47,462 nucleotides of DNA from Hydrotalea sp. (GCA_027364735.1 DAHXOT010000048.1:1-47462); one strand, 5' to 3'. Positions 17,548 to 28,075 are shown, counted from the stretch's first letter. The notes: generated by a model not told the origin, from the letters alone. Program-made: numbers and translations.

Positions 17548-18189
17548 ATGAACAATGTTATGGATTTAAATGATTGCTGGAAAAAATTGCCTCAAAGCTT
17601 TTATGAACAGGCCGATGTAGTGAACATTGCTAAAGAATTAATAGGAAAAGTTTTAGTAACAAGGTTTAATAATAAATTAACTGCCGGCCGAATTGTTGAA
17701 ACCGAAGCATACAATGGCATCATAGATAAAGCTTCGCATGCTTACGGTGAAAAAAGAACTGCCAGAACAGAAATTATGTATGCCAATGGCGGGAAAGCGT
17801 ATGTATATTTATGTTATGGAATTCATCATTTATTTAATGTGGTAACTAATAATAAAAATGTGCCACATGCAGTTTTAATAAGAGCAATAGAACCTTTAGT
17901 TGGAATTGATGAAATGCTTAAACGAACTCAAAAAAAACAATTGGATAATACATTAACAAAAGGTCCGGGAAACGTATCAAGAGCTTTAGGAATTACAACA
18001 AATTATAATGGAGTAGCTTTAACCGATAACACTATTTTTATTGCTAAAGATGATTATGTGTTGAATGAAAAAGATATTATTGCAACTGCCCGAATTGGGG
18101 TTAACTACGCCGAAGAGGACGCTTTATTGCCCTACAGATTTATACTAACTACAAGTAAATATGTTAGCGGTAAAAAAATTAAAACTTAA
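17548..18189 (+). CDS. DNA-3-methyladenine glycosylase, AAG/MPG family
   Basis: This base-excision enzyme removes alkylated purines such as 3-methyladenine from DNA. The 213 residues carry the family core GRIVETEAYNG at 47-57. By alignment in my head with human AAG, the general base is E53, with Y55 and H64 (KASHAYG) as stacking residues, followed by YVYLCYGIHHLFNVVT at 86-100 and LTKGPGNVSRALGI at 136-149. Length and motifs are normal for a bacterial member. The SnoaL-like gene begins 3 bp after the stop, so the two probably share a transcript. Confidence 0.92.
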   Translation: MNNVMDLNDCWKKLPQSFYEQADVVNIAKELIGKVLVTRFNNKLTAGRIVETEAYNGIIDKASHAYGEKRTARTEIMYANGGKAYVYLCYGIHHLFNVVTNNKNVPHAVLIRAIEPLVGIDEMLKRTQKKQLDNTLTKGPGNVSRALGITTNYNGVALTDNTIFIAKDDYVLNEKDIIATARIGVNYAEEDALLPYRFILTTSKYVSGKKIKT

Positions 18190-18192
18190 AAA

Positions 18193-18678
18193 ATGAACAT
18201 GAGAAAAATAATCGTTTTTATTGCAATACTAATAGTTAATAGCAGTTTTGCTCAAACCAGAATTGAAATGCATCAATTGGTGAATTATCTTTTTGATGCA
18301 ATGAACCAGCACAATGCGGCGGCTATTGCTCAGTTATATGCTGAAAATGCAGAAATAGAATCACCTAATTGGGAAGGTGTTAAAAAAGGTGCTGCAAGTG
18401 CTCAGGAAATTTATTCCAGATATTTTACATCTTCTCCCGATTTAAAATATATTATTACCGGTATTTATATAGATTCTGCAACTGTTATAGTAGAATATAC
18501 TTCCGACGGAACAATGCTGCAACTTGAAGCCAACACGCCTAAATATATGCTGGGTAAGCATTATACGCTTAAAAATATTACTCGGTTACAAATTGTCAAT
18601 GAAAAAATTATACGATCTGTTACTTATTTCGATCAGGTTGCTTTTTTACGGCAAGTAGGTTTTTTTGATCAGAAATAA
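18193..18678 (+). CDS. Secreted SnoaL/NTF2-like protein
   Basis: The 161-residue protein has a signal peptide (about residues 1-21, ending NSSFA before Q). The mature part has an NTF2-like fold pattern: HQLVNYLFDAMNQHNAAAIAQLYAENAEIESPNWEGVKKG, then SAQEIYSRYFTSSPDLKYIITGIYI. That is a helix followed by a cone-shaped sheet, as in polyketide cyclase SnoaL and limonene epoxide hydrolase-like proteins. The function is unknown; such proteins often bind small ligands. An alternative ATG two codons in (18199) would also leave the signal peptide intact. It is adjacent to the AAG-type glycosylase gene without an obvious functional link. Confidence 0.72.
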   Translation: MNMRKIIVFIAILIVNSSFAQTRIEMHQLVNYLFDAMNQHNAAAIAQLYAENAEIESPNWEGVKKGAASAQEIYSRYFTSSPDLKYIITGIYIDSATVIVEYTSDGTMLQLEANTPKYMLGKHYTLKNITRLQIVNEKIIRSVTYFDQVAFLRQVGFFDQK

Positions 18679-18690
18679 TAAAATTTTTTT

Positions 18691-19698
18691 CTAAAACTTG
18701 GGGCAATTAATCGGTTTGTCTGAAGATGGCTTAAATATATAAACCAACGATATTTCAGTTCCGCCAATACCTTGCGATGCAGTTTTTAGGGAAGAAGTAT
18801 TTATATCGTATGTGGCACCTAATCTAAACCCATTGTATTCTATACCAATATACGGGATAATGGCATCGTTTAAGCGAATCCAACTACCGGCATAAAAACT
18901 CGCAGGCACATCTGTATTATTGGTTAAATCAAATTGTAAAGTGCCACCCAAAACAGTTTCTGCAGCTCCGCCTTGAAAACTTTGTAGTGCACTTAAATGA
19001 AGTGTAATATTGTTAGCAGCTATAGGAAAATATGTTCCCGCATGTATGGTAGCGCGTGGGTTTAAATTAAATAATCCTCCGGTAAATTGTTGTTTTGGTC
19101 TGGTAATATGATAAAGACTCACTCCAAAATAAAAATTATTTTTATCTGTAGTACTGCCACTATATAAAAATCCTGCATTAACATCAATATACTTCGATTT
19201 AAGTGTACTGCCATTAAAAATTTCGCTGGTAACTCCGGTAAATCCGTTAGCAGTTAATTGATCTTCGAATTTCAAATTAGATGTATTAATAAGCATATTG
19301 GCATACGTAAGTTGAAATCCTACACCAATTTGATGATGTCCCTCTTCATCTAAACCCTTATGGTAGGCTGTAGAAATAGTGGCATAATTAAAATTAACTG
19401 CACCTGCTGCGCTATTATCGTTAAAAGCCATAAAACCTAACCCCCATGTATCGTTTGATGCTATTTTATTTTGCATTACAGGAAAATCTATGGCTGCCGT
19501 ACTGGTAATAAAAGCATTATTAATTGTTGGCCATTGGTTGCGATAATTGCCAGTTACTCTTAAAGTTCCATCAAATTTGCCAGTAAATGCCGGATTTAAA
19601 GTTAATGGAGATGAGAAAAACTGACTGAAATGCGGATCCTGTGCAGAGAGATTGCCCAGCAAGAATAAACAAACAATAAGTAGATAAATATTTCTCAT
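18691..19698 (-). CDS. PorP/SprF-family type IX secretion membrane protein
   Basis: The frame reaches a TTG at 19704, but the ATG at 19698 gives a clean signal peptide MRNIYLLIVCLFLLGNLSA before QDPHFSQFF (335 residues). QDPHFSQFFSSPLTLNPAFTG is the characteristic N-terminus of the PorP/SprF family: outer-membrane barrels linked to type IX secretion and to the surface attachment or secretion of large adhesins in gliding bacteria. The rest is barrel-like (LGFMAFNDNSAG, FRLGATYDINTSSL). Bacteroidota often carry many paralogues, usually beside a large secreted adhesin gene. Here there is none, and the neighbours are upp and a SnoaL-like gene. Confidence 0.88.
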   Translation of the reverse strand: MRNIYLLIVCLFLLGNLSAQDPHFSQFFSSPLTLNPAFTGKFDGTLRVTGNYRNQWPTINNAFITSTAAIDFPVMQNKIASNDTWGLGFMAFNDNSAAGAVNFNYATISTAYHKGLDEEGHHQIGVGFQLTYANMLINTSNLKFEDQLTANGFTGVTSEIFNGSTLKSKYIDVNAGFLYSGSTTDKNNFYFGVSLYHITRPKQQFTGGLFNLNPRATIHAGTYFPIAANNITLHLSALQSFQGGAAETVLGGTLQFDLTNNTDVPASFYAGSWIRLNDAIIPYIGIEYNGFRLGATYDINTSSLKTASQGIGGTEISLVYIFKPSSDKPINCPKF

Positions 19699-19788
19699 TT
19701 TCAATGAAAGCTGCTCAATCTATACAAAATGCTGTAAAGAATAATTGCAACTTTTAGATTTAACAAATTTCAATCGAAAATAAAACAA

Positions 19789-20442
19789 TTACGATTGCAT
19801 TTTGTTTCCAAATGCTAAATCACCGGCATCACCTAATCCGGGTACAATATATCCTTTAGCAGTAAGTTCTTCATCAATATCGCCACACCAAATAGAAATA
19901 TCGTTGCCGCATTCTTTTTTAATAAATTCTATACCCATTGTACAGGCAATTGCAGCAACAATATGAATAGATGCTGGTTTGCTTTCTGCAATAATATGCT
20001 GAATGGTTTTAACTAATGAAGCTCCAGTTGCCAACATAGGATCGCTAATAATTACCAATCGGTTATCTAACGATGGGCAACTCATATATTCTAAACTAAT
20101 TTCAAAACTGCCATCTCTATGGTGTTTGCGATAAGCCGAGATAAAAGCATTATCGGCTTTGTCAAAATAATTTAACATGCCTTGGTGCATAGGCAAACCG
20201 GCCCGTAAAATAGTTGCTAAAACAGGTTGCTGTTCTAATACTTTACTGTTGTGTATGCCAAGTGGGGTTTGCGTTTCAACCTCTTTCCATGGCAAATGTT
20301 TGCTTATTTCGTAGGCAGCCACTTCTCCTATTCGCTCTAAATTTCGGCGAAAACGTAAACGATCGTTCTGAATAGTTATATCTCTTAACTCTGCAACCCA
20401 GTTGCTTACTAAACTATGTTGCTCACTTAAATTAATCACCAT
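19789..20442 (-). CDS. upp: Uracil phosphoribosyltransferase
   Basis: This salvage enzyme makes UMP from uracil and PRPP. The 217 residues show RAGLPMHQGM (80-89), the PRPP loop DPMLATGASL (134-143) and a C-terminal uracil-binding region with YIVPGLGDAGDLAFGNK. Together with pyrC it gives the cell both synthesis and salvage of pyrimidines. The gene is divergent from anmK with an 81-bp gap and no obvious operator. Confidence 0.93.
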   Translation of the reverse strand: MVINLSEQHSLVSNWVAELRDITIQNDRLRFRRNLERIGEVAAYEISKHLPWKEVETQTPLGIHNSKVLEQQPVLATILRAGLPMHQGMLNYFDKADNAFISAYRKHHRDGSFEISLEYMSCPSLDNRLVIISDPMLATGASLVKTIQHIIAESKPASIHIVAAIACTMGIEFIKKECGNDISIWCGDIDEELTAKGYIVPGLGDAGDLAFGNKMQS

Positions 20443-20523
20443 AATGGAAATAAAGTTTTTTGATGGTAGATTGCGGTGGAAAAATAATTCCTAATTCTCA
20501 ATTAATCTTCAAAAGTATAAATA

Positions 20524-21618
20524 ATGTTTTATAAAGTAATTGGTGTTATGAGCGGAAGCAGTTTAGACGGGCTTGATTTGGTGTTTTGCGAATTGAATGA
20601 AGCGGGTGGAAAATGGAACTATACAATAATTGCAGCAGCCTGTTATGAGTATGAACCGGAATGGGTTGATAAACTAAAAAATGCCATCAATTTAAATGCA
20701 TATCATTATTTGTTATTGCATACTGAATTTGGGAAATATATTGGCGAAAAAATTAATTATTTTATTGAAAAAAATAACCTGCAATTTCAGGTTCAATTAA
20801 TTGTATCGCATGGTCATACCACTTTTCATGCACCACAGTTAAGGATGACGGCACAATTAGGTGATGGTGCTACAATTGCAGCAACAACGGGCATTAATGT
20901 GGTAAGTGATTTGAGAGCAATGGATATTGCTTTGGGCGGACAAGCTGCTCCTATTATTCCCATGGGAGAAAAATTATTGTGGGGCGAGTTTAATTTCTTA
21001 TTAAACATTGGCGGCATTGCTAATATTTCTATCCAACAAAACAATGAATATATTGCTTTCGATGTTTGTCCTGCTAATAGGGTATTAAACATGTTGGCAA
21101 ATACTGTTGAGCAGAAATACGATATTGGGGGAAAACTTGCATCATCGGGAAATGTTAATACTGCATTACTTACACAACTCAATTCACTCAATTATTATCA
21201 ACAATCGTATCCAAAATCGTTGGCCAACAATTTTGGAACAAACACTATTTATCCTTTAATAACTTCTTTTTCATTAGCAGTTGAAGACGCATTAAGAACT
21301 TATGTAGAACATATTGCCATGCAAATAGGATATGCACTTACCAACTATTTACCATTTCCGGTTTCGAATAAAAAACTTTTTATTACAGGTGGTGGTGCTC
21401 ATAATTATTTTTTAGTTGAACGAATAAAAGCAGCAATAGCAGGTTTACAAATTGAAGTAGTTATTCCATCGAAAGAAGTGGTAGATTACAAAGAGGCATT
21501 GGTAATGGCATTATTAGGTGTGTTAAGGTGGCGAGAAGAAAATACAGTAATGAATAGCGTAACAGGTGCCATTAGAAATAGTATTGGTGGTGCTGTTTGG
21601 ATAGGACAGCAAGCATAA
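20524..21618 (+). CDS. anmK: Anhydro-N-acetylmuramic acid kinase
   Basis: This enzyme hydrolyses the 1,6-anhydro ring and phosphorylates the product to MurNAc-6-P during peptidoglycan recycling. The 364-residue ASKHA-fold protein has the phosphate loop MSGSSLDGLD (9-18), SHGHTTFHAP, GDGATIAATTGINVVSDLRAMDIALGGQ, the conserved NIGGIANIS and the second phosphate/adenosine segment ITGGGAHNYFLVERI. Length and order are normal. It converges with the adenine deaminase gene, leaving 5 bp between stops. No murQ is visible in the window. Confidence 0.93.
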   Translation: MFYKVIGVMSGSSLDGLDLVFCELNEAGGKWNYTIIAAACYEYEPEWVDKLKNAINLNAYHYLLLHTEFGKYIGEKINYFIEKNNLQFQVQLIVSHGHTTFHAPQLRMTAQLGDGATIAATTGINVVSDLRAMDIALGGQAAPIIPMGEKLLWGEFNFLLNIGGIANISIQQNNEYIAFDVCPANRVLNMLANTVEQKYDIGGKLASSGNVNTALLTQLNSLNYYQQSYPKSLANNFGTNTIYPLITSFSLAVEDALRTYVEHIAMQIGYALTNYLPFPVSNKKLFITGGGAHNYFLVERIKAAIAGLQIEVVIPSKEVVDYKEALVMALLGVLRWREENTVMNSVTGAIRNSIGGAVWIGQQA

Positions 21619-21623
21619 ATAGG

Positions 21624-23285
21624 TTACACAAAGTCAAACTTATCTCCATCAAACAAACCTTTGTCGCTAAGCTTTAAATGAGGTATTACCAATAAAGCCA
21701 TAAAACTTAGCGTCATAAATGGAGAGGTTAAAGTACTTTTTAGTTCTTGTTTGGCCATAGTGTCAATAGCTGTATAATCATTGGCTACCGAATAGGCTTC
21801 CTTGTTACTCATTAAGCCGGCAACGGGTAAACTTATAAGTTTTTCGTTGCTGTTACTTACGCAACTAATACCTCCTTTTTCTTGTATAATTAAATTAATG
21901 GCTCTTGCCAAGCTATAATCATCTACACCTACTGCAACAATATTGTGGCTATCATGTGCAACCGAAGAGGCAATAGCACCTTGTTTTAATCCAAAATTTT
22001 TAATAAATGTTTTAGCAATTGGAGCATTGAAGTATCGGTTTACAACTATCATTTTCAATAAATCTTTCTCTATATTCGGTGTTATGTATTCACCTTCAAT
22101 ATTAAAATCAATTAGCGGATAAATTAATTTATTGGTAATCAGTTGACCATCTAAAGCTTCTATTGCATAAACCTGTTCTATATTTTCTTCATCTGCATGT
22201 CCGTAACGTTTTAAAGAAAATTTCATTTGATCTATATCTACTTCTTTACAATTAAAATGATTAATGGGTGTTGATGGTACTGATGGAATATATGTTTGTT
22301 GGTTAGCCGCAACTAATTCGCCGTTAATGTAGGTTTGTAAATTATTAAAATGGATGATATCCTTAGCTACAATAAAGTCTGCAGAATCTCCTTCTCTAAG
22401 TAAACCTACTTCTAAATTATAATGCAATACCGGATTAACACATGCGGCCTGAATAATTTTAAAAATATCAATTCCTTTGGCAATGGCTCTTGCACATAAT
22501 TGGTTAATATGACCAATGGCTAAACTATCAGGATGTTTGTCATCGCTACAGAACATTATATCGTTAGGATAATCGTTCAGTAAATCAATTAATGCATCAA
22601 AATTTTTGGCAGCACTTCCTTCTCTAATTAAAATTTTCATGCCATACTGTAATTTGTTTAATGCTTCATCGGCGGTAAAACATTCATGGTCGGTAGATAT
22701 GCCGGCACTAATATATTGTTTAGCTTGTTCTCCTTTTAGTCCGGGGGCATGCCCATCAACAGGTTTATTGATGGCATGGGCATAACTAATTTTTTTCAAT
22801 ACTTCACTATCTCCATTTAATACACCCGGAAAATTCATCATTTCGCTTAAATATTTTATTTCATCTCGCTGCAATAATTTTTTTACATCATCGCTATTTA
22901 ATGCAGCACCGGCAGTTTCATAAATGGTAGCCGGTACACAACTGGGTGCTCCAAAGTTAAATTTGAAGTTTACTTGTTTGCCATTTTCTATCATAAATTC
23001 TATACCTTCTATTCCACAAACATTGGCTATTTCGTGCGGATCGCTAACGGTAGCAACTGTGCCATGCAGCACTGCTAAACGTGCAAATTCGCTGGGTATA
23101 AGCATGCTACTTTCAATATGAACATGGCTATCAATAAATCCGGGAAGAATATAGTTTTCTAATAGTTTGTTGTTTATTTTGGTAATAGATTTTATTTTAC
23201 TGTTTTCTATTTTAATTTCTGCCGGATAGATTGCTTTCTTCCATACATCAACCAAATTTCCTTGTACACAAAATGATGCAGACAT
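21624..23285 (-). CDS. ade: Adenine deaminase
   Basis: This amidohydrolase converts adenine to hypoxanthine plus ammonia in purine salvage. The 553 residues have the metal motif [10 protein letters not shown] (H54, H56, with E58), [30 protein letters not shown], the GHAPGLKG segment, [12 protein letters not shown] and a C-terminal domain with [12 protein letters not shown] and a late AGLMSNKEA. This is the Ade/YicP type, not the adenosine-deaminase-like type. The ATG at 23285 is 59 bp from the divergent GH31 gene, whose predicted promoter lies in that gap. Confidence 0.92.
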   Translation of the reverse strand: MSASFCVQGNLVDVWKKAIYPAEIKIENSKIKSITKINNKLLENYILPGFIDSHVHIESSMLIPSEFARLAVLHGTVATVSDPHEIANVCGIEGIEFMIENGKQVNFKFNFGAPSCVPATIYETAGAALNSDDVKKLLQRDEIKYLSEMMNFPGVLNGDSEVLKKISYAHAINKPVDGHAPGLKGEQAKQYISAGISTDHECFTADEALNKLQYGMKILIREGSAAKNFDALIDLLNDYPNDIMFCSDDKHPDSLAIGHINQLCARAIAKGIDIFKIIQAACVNPVLHYNLEVGLLREGDSADFIVAKDIIHFNNLQTYINGELVAANQQTYIPSVPSTPINHFNCKEVDIDQMKFSLKRYGHADEENIEQVYAIEALDGQLITNKLIYPLIDFNIEGEYITPNIEKDLLKMIVVNRYFNAPIAKTFIKNFGLKQGAIASSVAHDSHNIVAVGVDDYSLARAINLIIQEKGGISCVSNSNEKLISLPVAGLMSNKEAYSVANDYTAIDTMAKQELKSTLTSPFMTLSFMALLVIPHLKLSDKGLFDGDKFDFV

Positions 23286-23293
23286 ATTATTTA

Positions 23294-23325
23294 TTTCAGG
23301 TGAGTAATTTGTTATACTAACTTTG
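23294..23325 (+). promoter_or_regulatory. Candidate promoter for the GH31 gene
   Basis: TAACTTTG (23318-23325) matches the Bacteroidota -7 consensus TAnnTTTG exactly. TTTC at 23294-23297 lies 20 bases upstream, one mismatch from the TTTG -33 box. The ATG at 23345 is 19 bases beyond the -7 box, implying a short leader. Confidence 0.5.
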
Positions 23326-23344
23326 AGTTCATTAATTTTTATTT

Positions 23345-25732
23345 ATGAAACTACAGCTTATGTTGGTATTTGCTTTTTTTATTTTGATAGCAAATGCTCA
23401 AAAAAACCTTTCACAAATAAACAGTAATTTTTCCGATGGAACCATAAGTATTACACAATATGCTGCTAATATTTTTAAACTCAGTTTTCACTCTCCCCGA
23501 AAGACTAACAACCAAAATATTGATGATGCTGTGGTATTACAACCTTTACAAAAAATTAATACAGCATTGATAAACGATGAAGATGCTTATCTATCGTTCG
23601 GGAAGGAAGAAAAGGCTAAATTATTAAATGCTTCGTTTAGGGAGGAATATTGCATGTTTCAGTTTGATTTAGATGATGATGAAAAAATTTATGGTGGTGG
23701 CGAGCGAGCATTACCACTAAATAGGCGAGGCTATCGGTTTAATTTATACAATAATCCTTGGTATGGTTATGGTGAAGGTGCAGATAATTTAAATTTTTCT
23801 TTACCATTTTTTACTTCATCAAAAGGGTATGGATTATTTTTTGATAATGGATCGAAAGGCTATGCCGATATTGGTAAAACCAAATCTAATATTTTGGAAG
23901 TTGGCTTTGTAAGTGGCGAAATGAATGTATATGTTATTTTAGGAAAAAGCTATAAAGAAATTCTTACCTCGTACATGAAACTTACGGGTACACAGCCCTT
24001 GCCTCCTTTATGGGCAATGGGAAATTTTATGAGTAGGTTTGGATATGAAAGTGAAAAACAAGTTACTTCAATTGCTGCGGCAATGCAACTACATAAAATT
24101 CCAGTCGATGCTATTATTTTCGATCTGTTTTGGTTTGGTGATAGTATTAAAGGAACCTTAGGAAATTTAGATTGGATAAATACCCATCAATGGCCTAACC
24201 CCCAAAAAATGATACACAATTTTAAAAGCAACAACATCAATACTATTTTAATAACAGAACCTTTTATGCTGCAAGGCACCAAGCAATACAATGCTTCATT
24301 ACCTTATTTAGCAAAAGACAGTTTAGGAAAGCCGTTTATTATTCCCGATTTTTATTTTGGTAAAGGTGGATTGCTGGATATTTTTAGAAAAGATGTAGGC
24401 GATTGGATTTGGAATATACATTATAAAAAGCAAATTGCTAATGGTGTAAAAGGTTGGTGGACAGATTTGGGTGAACCCGAAAAACATCCATCGGCTATGA
24501 TGCATAATGCTAAAGATGAAGGTGTAATGCGTATGCTGTATGCCGATGAAATACATAATTTGTATGGGCATTATTGGAATAAAAATTTGTTTGAACATTA
24601 TGCAAAAGATTTTCCAAATGAACGATTATTTCATCTTAACCGTTCGGGTTTTGCGGGTAGCCAGCGATATAGCATTTTTCCTTGGACTGGTGATGTTAGT
24701 CGTTCTTGGACCGGACTAAATGCTCAGTTGCCTAATTTATTAGGAATGAGTATGTGCGGTATTCCTTACATTCATAGCGATGCAGGTGGTTTTGCAGGAG
24801 GCAATGGCGATAATGAATTATATGTTCGATGGTTACAATTTGCTGCATTTACTCCTATATTTCGCCCTCACGGAACAGCATTATATGCAATAGATAAAAA
24901 TGCATTTAGTTTTCCGAGCGAGCCGGCCTTAATAGATTCACCGTATTGTACTATTGCCAAATCTGTTGTTGATTTGCGTTATAAAATGTTACCCTATAAT
25001 TATACCTTGGCTTATAGGCAAGCAAAATATGGAGAACCTTTAATAAGGCCATTGTATTATGAATATTCACACGATACTATTGCCCTAAATAAAGCAGATG
25101 AATTTATGTGGGGAGACGAAATATTAGTAGCACCTGTATTGCAAAAAGCTATGCAGCAAAGACAACTATATTTACCCGAAGGCAAGTGGTTTGATTGGAA
25201 TAACAATATCATGTTAAGTGGAAAGCAAAACTTAAATTATTCGGTTACACTTTCTACTATTCCATTATTTATTAAAGAAGGTAGTTTTTTACCTATGTAT
25301 TTGTTGGCAGCGGCCAATGTATCGGCTACTGCAAAAAATATGCTTTCTGTAGTATACATTCCTTCTACCAAAAAATCAGCGTATGTTTTTTATGAAGATG
25401 ATGGAGAAAATAAAAAAGCTATTGAACAACATCAATACCAACTAACTACATTTACTTCTTCGGGAATACAACACAATAAAATAATAGTAAACATTAAAAG
25501 CAACGGTAGCGAATATGCCAACAAACCAAATCAAAGGCAATGTAAATTCATTATTCCATTACCTAATAGGCCTAAGCAGGTTATACTAAATAAAAAACTA
25601 ATAGCAATTGATGCCAATTTAACCAATAATAATGCAAACAGCATTGCCGAATTTAACGATGCTAAACAACAGTTAATTATTTCAGTTGTATTTACACCTT
25701 ATCAATTAAATACAATAGAGGTTGATTTATAA
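23345..25732 (+). CDS. Glycoside hydrolase family 31 (alpha-glucosidase-like), secreted
   Basis: The 795-residue protein has a signal peptide (1-18, ending IANA before Q), a GH31 N-terminal beta-sandwich (about 25-215, with YGGGERALPLNRRGYRFNLYN), the TIM barrel (about 218-570) and C-terminal beta domains. The nucleophile is D374 in GWWTDLGEPE and the acid/base D450 in WTGDVSRSW; FDLFWFGD (259-266) is the usual substrate-binding strand. GH31 covers alpha-glucosidases, alpha-xylosidases and transglycosidases, and the exact specificity is not evident. No sus-like transporter is adjacent. It converges with the DUF5916 gene, 23 bp apart. Confidence 0.9.
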   Translation: MKLQLMLVFAFFILIANAQKNLSQINSNFSDGTISITQYAANIFKLSFHSPRKTNNQNIDDAVVLQPLQKINTALINDEDAYLSFGKEEKAKLLNASFREEYCMFQFDLDDDEKIYGGGERALPLNRRGYRFNLYNNPWYGYGEGADNLNFSLPFFTSSKGYGLFFDNGSKGYADIGKTKSNILEVGFVSGEMNVYVILGKSYKEILTSYMKLTGTQPLPPLWAMGNFMSRFGYESEKQVTSIAAAMQLHKIPVDAIIFDLFWFGDSIKGTLGNLDWINTHQWPNPQKMIHNFKSNNINTILITEPFMLQGTKQYNASLPYLAKDSLGKPFIIPDFYFGKGGLLDIFRKDVGDWIWNIHYKKQIANGVKGWWTDLGEPEKHPSAMMHNAKDEGVMRMLYADEIHNLYGHYWNKNLFEHYAKDFPNERLFHLNRSGFAGSQRYSIFPWTGDVSRSWTGLNAQLPNLLGMSMCGIPYIHSDAGGFAGGNGDNELYVRWLQFAAFTPIFRPHGTALYAIDKNAFSFPSEPALIDSPYCTIAKSVVDLRYKMLPYNYTLAYRQAKYGEPLIRPLYYEYSHDTIALNKADEFMWGDEILVAPVLQKAMQQRQLYLPEGKWFDWNNNIMLSGKQNLNYSVTLSTIPLFIKEGSFLPMYLLAAANVSATAKNMLSVVYIPSTKKSAYVFYEDDGENKKAIEQHQYQLTTFTSSGIQHNKIIVNIKSNGSEYANKPNQRQCKFIIPLPNRPKQVILNKKLIAIDANLTNNNANSIAEFNDAKQQLIISVVFTPYQLNTIEVDL

Positions 25733-25755
25733 AATGCAATTGGCTATAAAAATTA

Positions 25756-27987
25756 TTACATATTAAACCAATAATTCATTTTAAATACCAATGCCCTGTT
25801 TTTATTTTGTAACAATGGTGTGGTATAGTAATTATCGGTATACACTAAAAACAAATCGCTCATAGGTTTAAAGCGATATTGGAATCGGCTGTTGATATTA
25901 AAATTATTATTTTGAGTATTGTACTGAATGAAAGTTGTCCAAAACATTTTAGTGCTAAAATCGTATTCAATTTTTGGTGCAATTAAAAATAGTTTAGTAT
26001 TGCCATAAGGGTTTGCAAATTGTAAATTATCGTATTCAAAGTTTACCGAAACATTCATGTGGGCAGATTGTCTGTATGTTCCTCCTAAAACAATTGTTGC
26101 TTTTGTGCCATTATAAAAACCACCACCTGCTAATTGCGTATAATAGCTAAAAGGTTTTCTAAAATCGGAAGAGAAGGCAGCAAATGCTTGTGTAAAATTA
26201 TATTGCCCAACAGGCAATGGAGGATAGGCCGAATTGGTAAAAGAAATCGGATATAATAAGTTTAATAAAGTATTGGTTACAGCAAAATTTAAGTTGCTTG
26301 TATTAGTAAACAACAAATTATATTGTAGCCTTGTATCGTGTTCGTTTAAACTATTATTTGGGTTAAAGAAAAAGTCGTTAAAAAAATTAATTCTTCGAGT
26401 ATGTATTGCCGATGTTTTAGAATAAAATGCATACGATACATTATTATAGATTTCTTTATATCCCATTCTAATAGTAGTATCTCGTAGCGCATCGTAATTT
26501 TTTATTCGCAAAACATAACCCATATCGGTATAATAATTAGTGCCAACCGATGCAAAACCGGTATTAAAACCTAAATGCCTTCCACTATACCCAATACCTC
26601 CATTAATAAAATTATTATCGGAATGGATACCCGATTTATAGGAATGATTAAAACTTGCATACGCTTTCCATGAACCCGATAAATTTGAATAATCAAATTC
26701 AGTTCCTGCATTTCTGCCAAAAGCAGTTAATGGATTTTTATTTTTTTGATCCTGTGAAATAAAATTTTCTCTATTAAGTAAATAGGCTTTTATAACCGAC
26801 CGTTTTAATAAATTATGCTGAATTGTGGCAGCCGAATAATTTTCGGCAGTATAACTTCCCTGATTACCGGTTTGAATATTCAAAAAACCTATGCGAGTAG
26901 ATTTATTAATATTTCCTGTTAATCTCAACCCCATTAATATAGGGATAGGATTATTATTAGAGTCTAAACCTATTGTTCTTGAGTAAAAAGGCCTAACATC
27001 ATTTTGCCCCAGTCTTGCAAACAAATCAGAATTTTCTAAAAAAAAACCTCTTTTTTCCGGATAATAAATATTAAATCTTGTGAGATTGGTAACTTGTTTA
27101 TCTACATCAACTTGAGAAAAATTGGGATTAATTGTAAGATCAAGATTTAAGGATGAGGATAATGTAAATTTTCCATCAATACCTGCATTCATTTTTGTGC
27201 TGGTAGGAATATTATTTTCTTTATTTTGGTTGGTATTAGCGATAATATAGGGAATAGCAACTATATTTTTACCGGGTGTTGGTGGTGGTTCATTCCATAG
27301 TAACGAACCGGTAAATCCCAAATCCCAAGATTGAAAATTCACAGGTACATGTGTCCATGTAGAGTACTCATTTGTTTTAGGATCTATTCGAATAAAATTA
27401 ATTCCCCAAACCATTTTATCGGCGGTGTACCTCAATGTTTTAAATGGTATGGCTATTTCTACCGTCCATTTATTTTTATACAATTTTGTAGCTGAATACC
27501 ATTTATTATCCCAACTCCAAGCACCATCGCTGGTTAAAGGAAGTTGGTCTTCGCTTTGGCCGTTAAAAGCGCTTACTACAAAAAAAAATCCATTTATATG
27601 TTGATTGTTGGGGTCAAGAACAATACCAATTCCATCATTGCCATCATGTCCAAAATCTCTTTTTAGTGTTTGGGCAAAAACATTTCCCGAATCGTAAGCA
27701 GTAATTCCAATATATAAATATTTATTATCGTAAGTAACTTTTACTTCTGTGTTTCTGGTAGGTCTTCCTTCATCGTTAGGAAATTTTTTCCAGAAAGGCG
27801 AAGTAGGTTGTGCATTTTTCCAGGCAGCATCGTTTAATATGCCATCCACTTTTACAGGAGAGTTTGTTTTAGAAATAAGCAGTTGATAGTTTTTTTGAAA
27901 AGCCAAATATTGATCATCTTGTTGTGCATATATAAAAGATGATTGAAAACAAATAATTAGCAAAATATAGTGAACAGATTTTATCAA
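25756..27987 (-). CDS. CBM9-like domain/DUF5916 outer-membrane protein
   Basis: The 743-residue protein starts at a TTG (27987); no in-frame ATG lies nearby and the TTG gives a good signal peptide (MIKSVHYILLIICFQSSFIYA before Q). Residues about 40-230 form a carbohydrate-binding family 9-like domain (SPVKVDGILNDAAWKNAQP, VTYDNKYLYIGITAYDS, WTVEIAIPFKTLRY). The remainder is a large beta-rich DUF5916 region (FSQVDVDKQVTNLTRFNIYYPEKRGFFLENSDLF), probably an outer-membrane barrel ending in an aromatic-rich strand. The family's function is unknown. The position next to a GH31 enzyme hints at glycan use, but the two are convergent, so no operon. Confidence 0.85.
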   Translation of the reverse strand: MIKSVHYILLIICFQSSFIYAQQDDQYLAFQKNYQLLISKTNSPVKVDGILNDAAWKNAQPTSPFWKKFPNDEGRPTRNTEVKVTYDNKYLYIGITAYDSGNVFAQTLKRDFGHDGNDGIGIVLDPNNQHINGFFFVVSAFNGQSEDQLPLTSDGAWSWDNKWYSATKLYKNKWTVEIAIPFKTLRYTADKMVWGINFIRIDPKTNEYSTWTHVPVNFQSWDLGFTGSLLWNEPPPTPGKNIVAIPYIIANTNQNKENNIPTSTKMNAGIDGKFTLSSSLNLDLTINPNFSQVDVDKQVTNLTRFNIYYPEKRGFFLENSDLFARLGQNDVRPFYSRTIGLDSNNNPIPILMGLRLTGNINKSTRIGFLNIQTGNQGSYTAENYSAATIQHNLLKRSVIKAYLLNRENFISQDQKNKNPLTAFGRNAGTEFDYSNLSGSWKAYASFNHSYKSGIHSDNNFINGGIGYSGRHLGFNTGFASVGTNYYTDMGYVLRIKNYDALRDTTIRMGYKEIYNNVSYAFYSKTSAIHTRRINFFNDFFFNPNNSLNEHDTRLQYNLLFTNTSNLNFAVTNTLLNLLYPISFTNSAYPPLPVGQYNFTQAFAAFSSDFRKPFSYYTQLAGGGFYNGTKATIVLGGTYRQSAHMNVSVNFEYDNLQFANPYGNTKLFLIAPKIEYDFSTKMFWTTFIQYNTQNNNFNINSRFQYRFKPMSDLFLVYTDNYYTTPLLQNKNRALVFKMNYWFNM

Positions 27988-28075
27988 AGTAGTTTTAGCG
28001 GCAAAATAATAAAAAATATATGAGGCATTTGTAAAAATAATTGGCAGTCATTCAGCTTAAAGGATAAGCGGCAGT

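Noticed and set aside
23345-27987. A polysaccharide-utilisation locus formed by the GH31 and CBM9-like/DUF5916 genes
   Set aside because: The two genes are convergent, and no SusC/SusD pair or regulator is adjacent.
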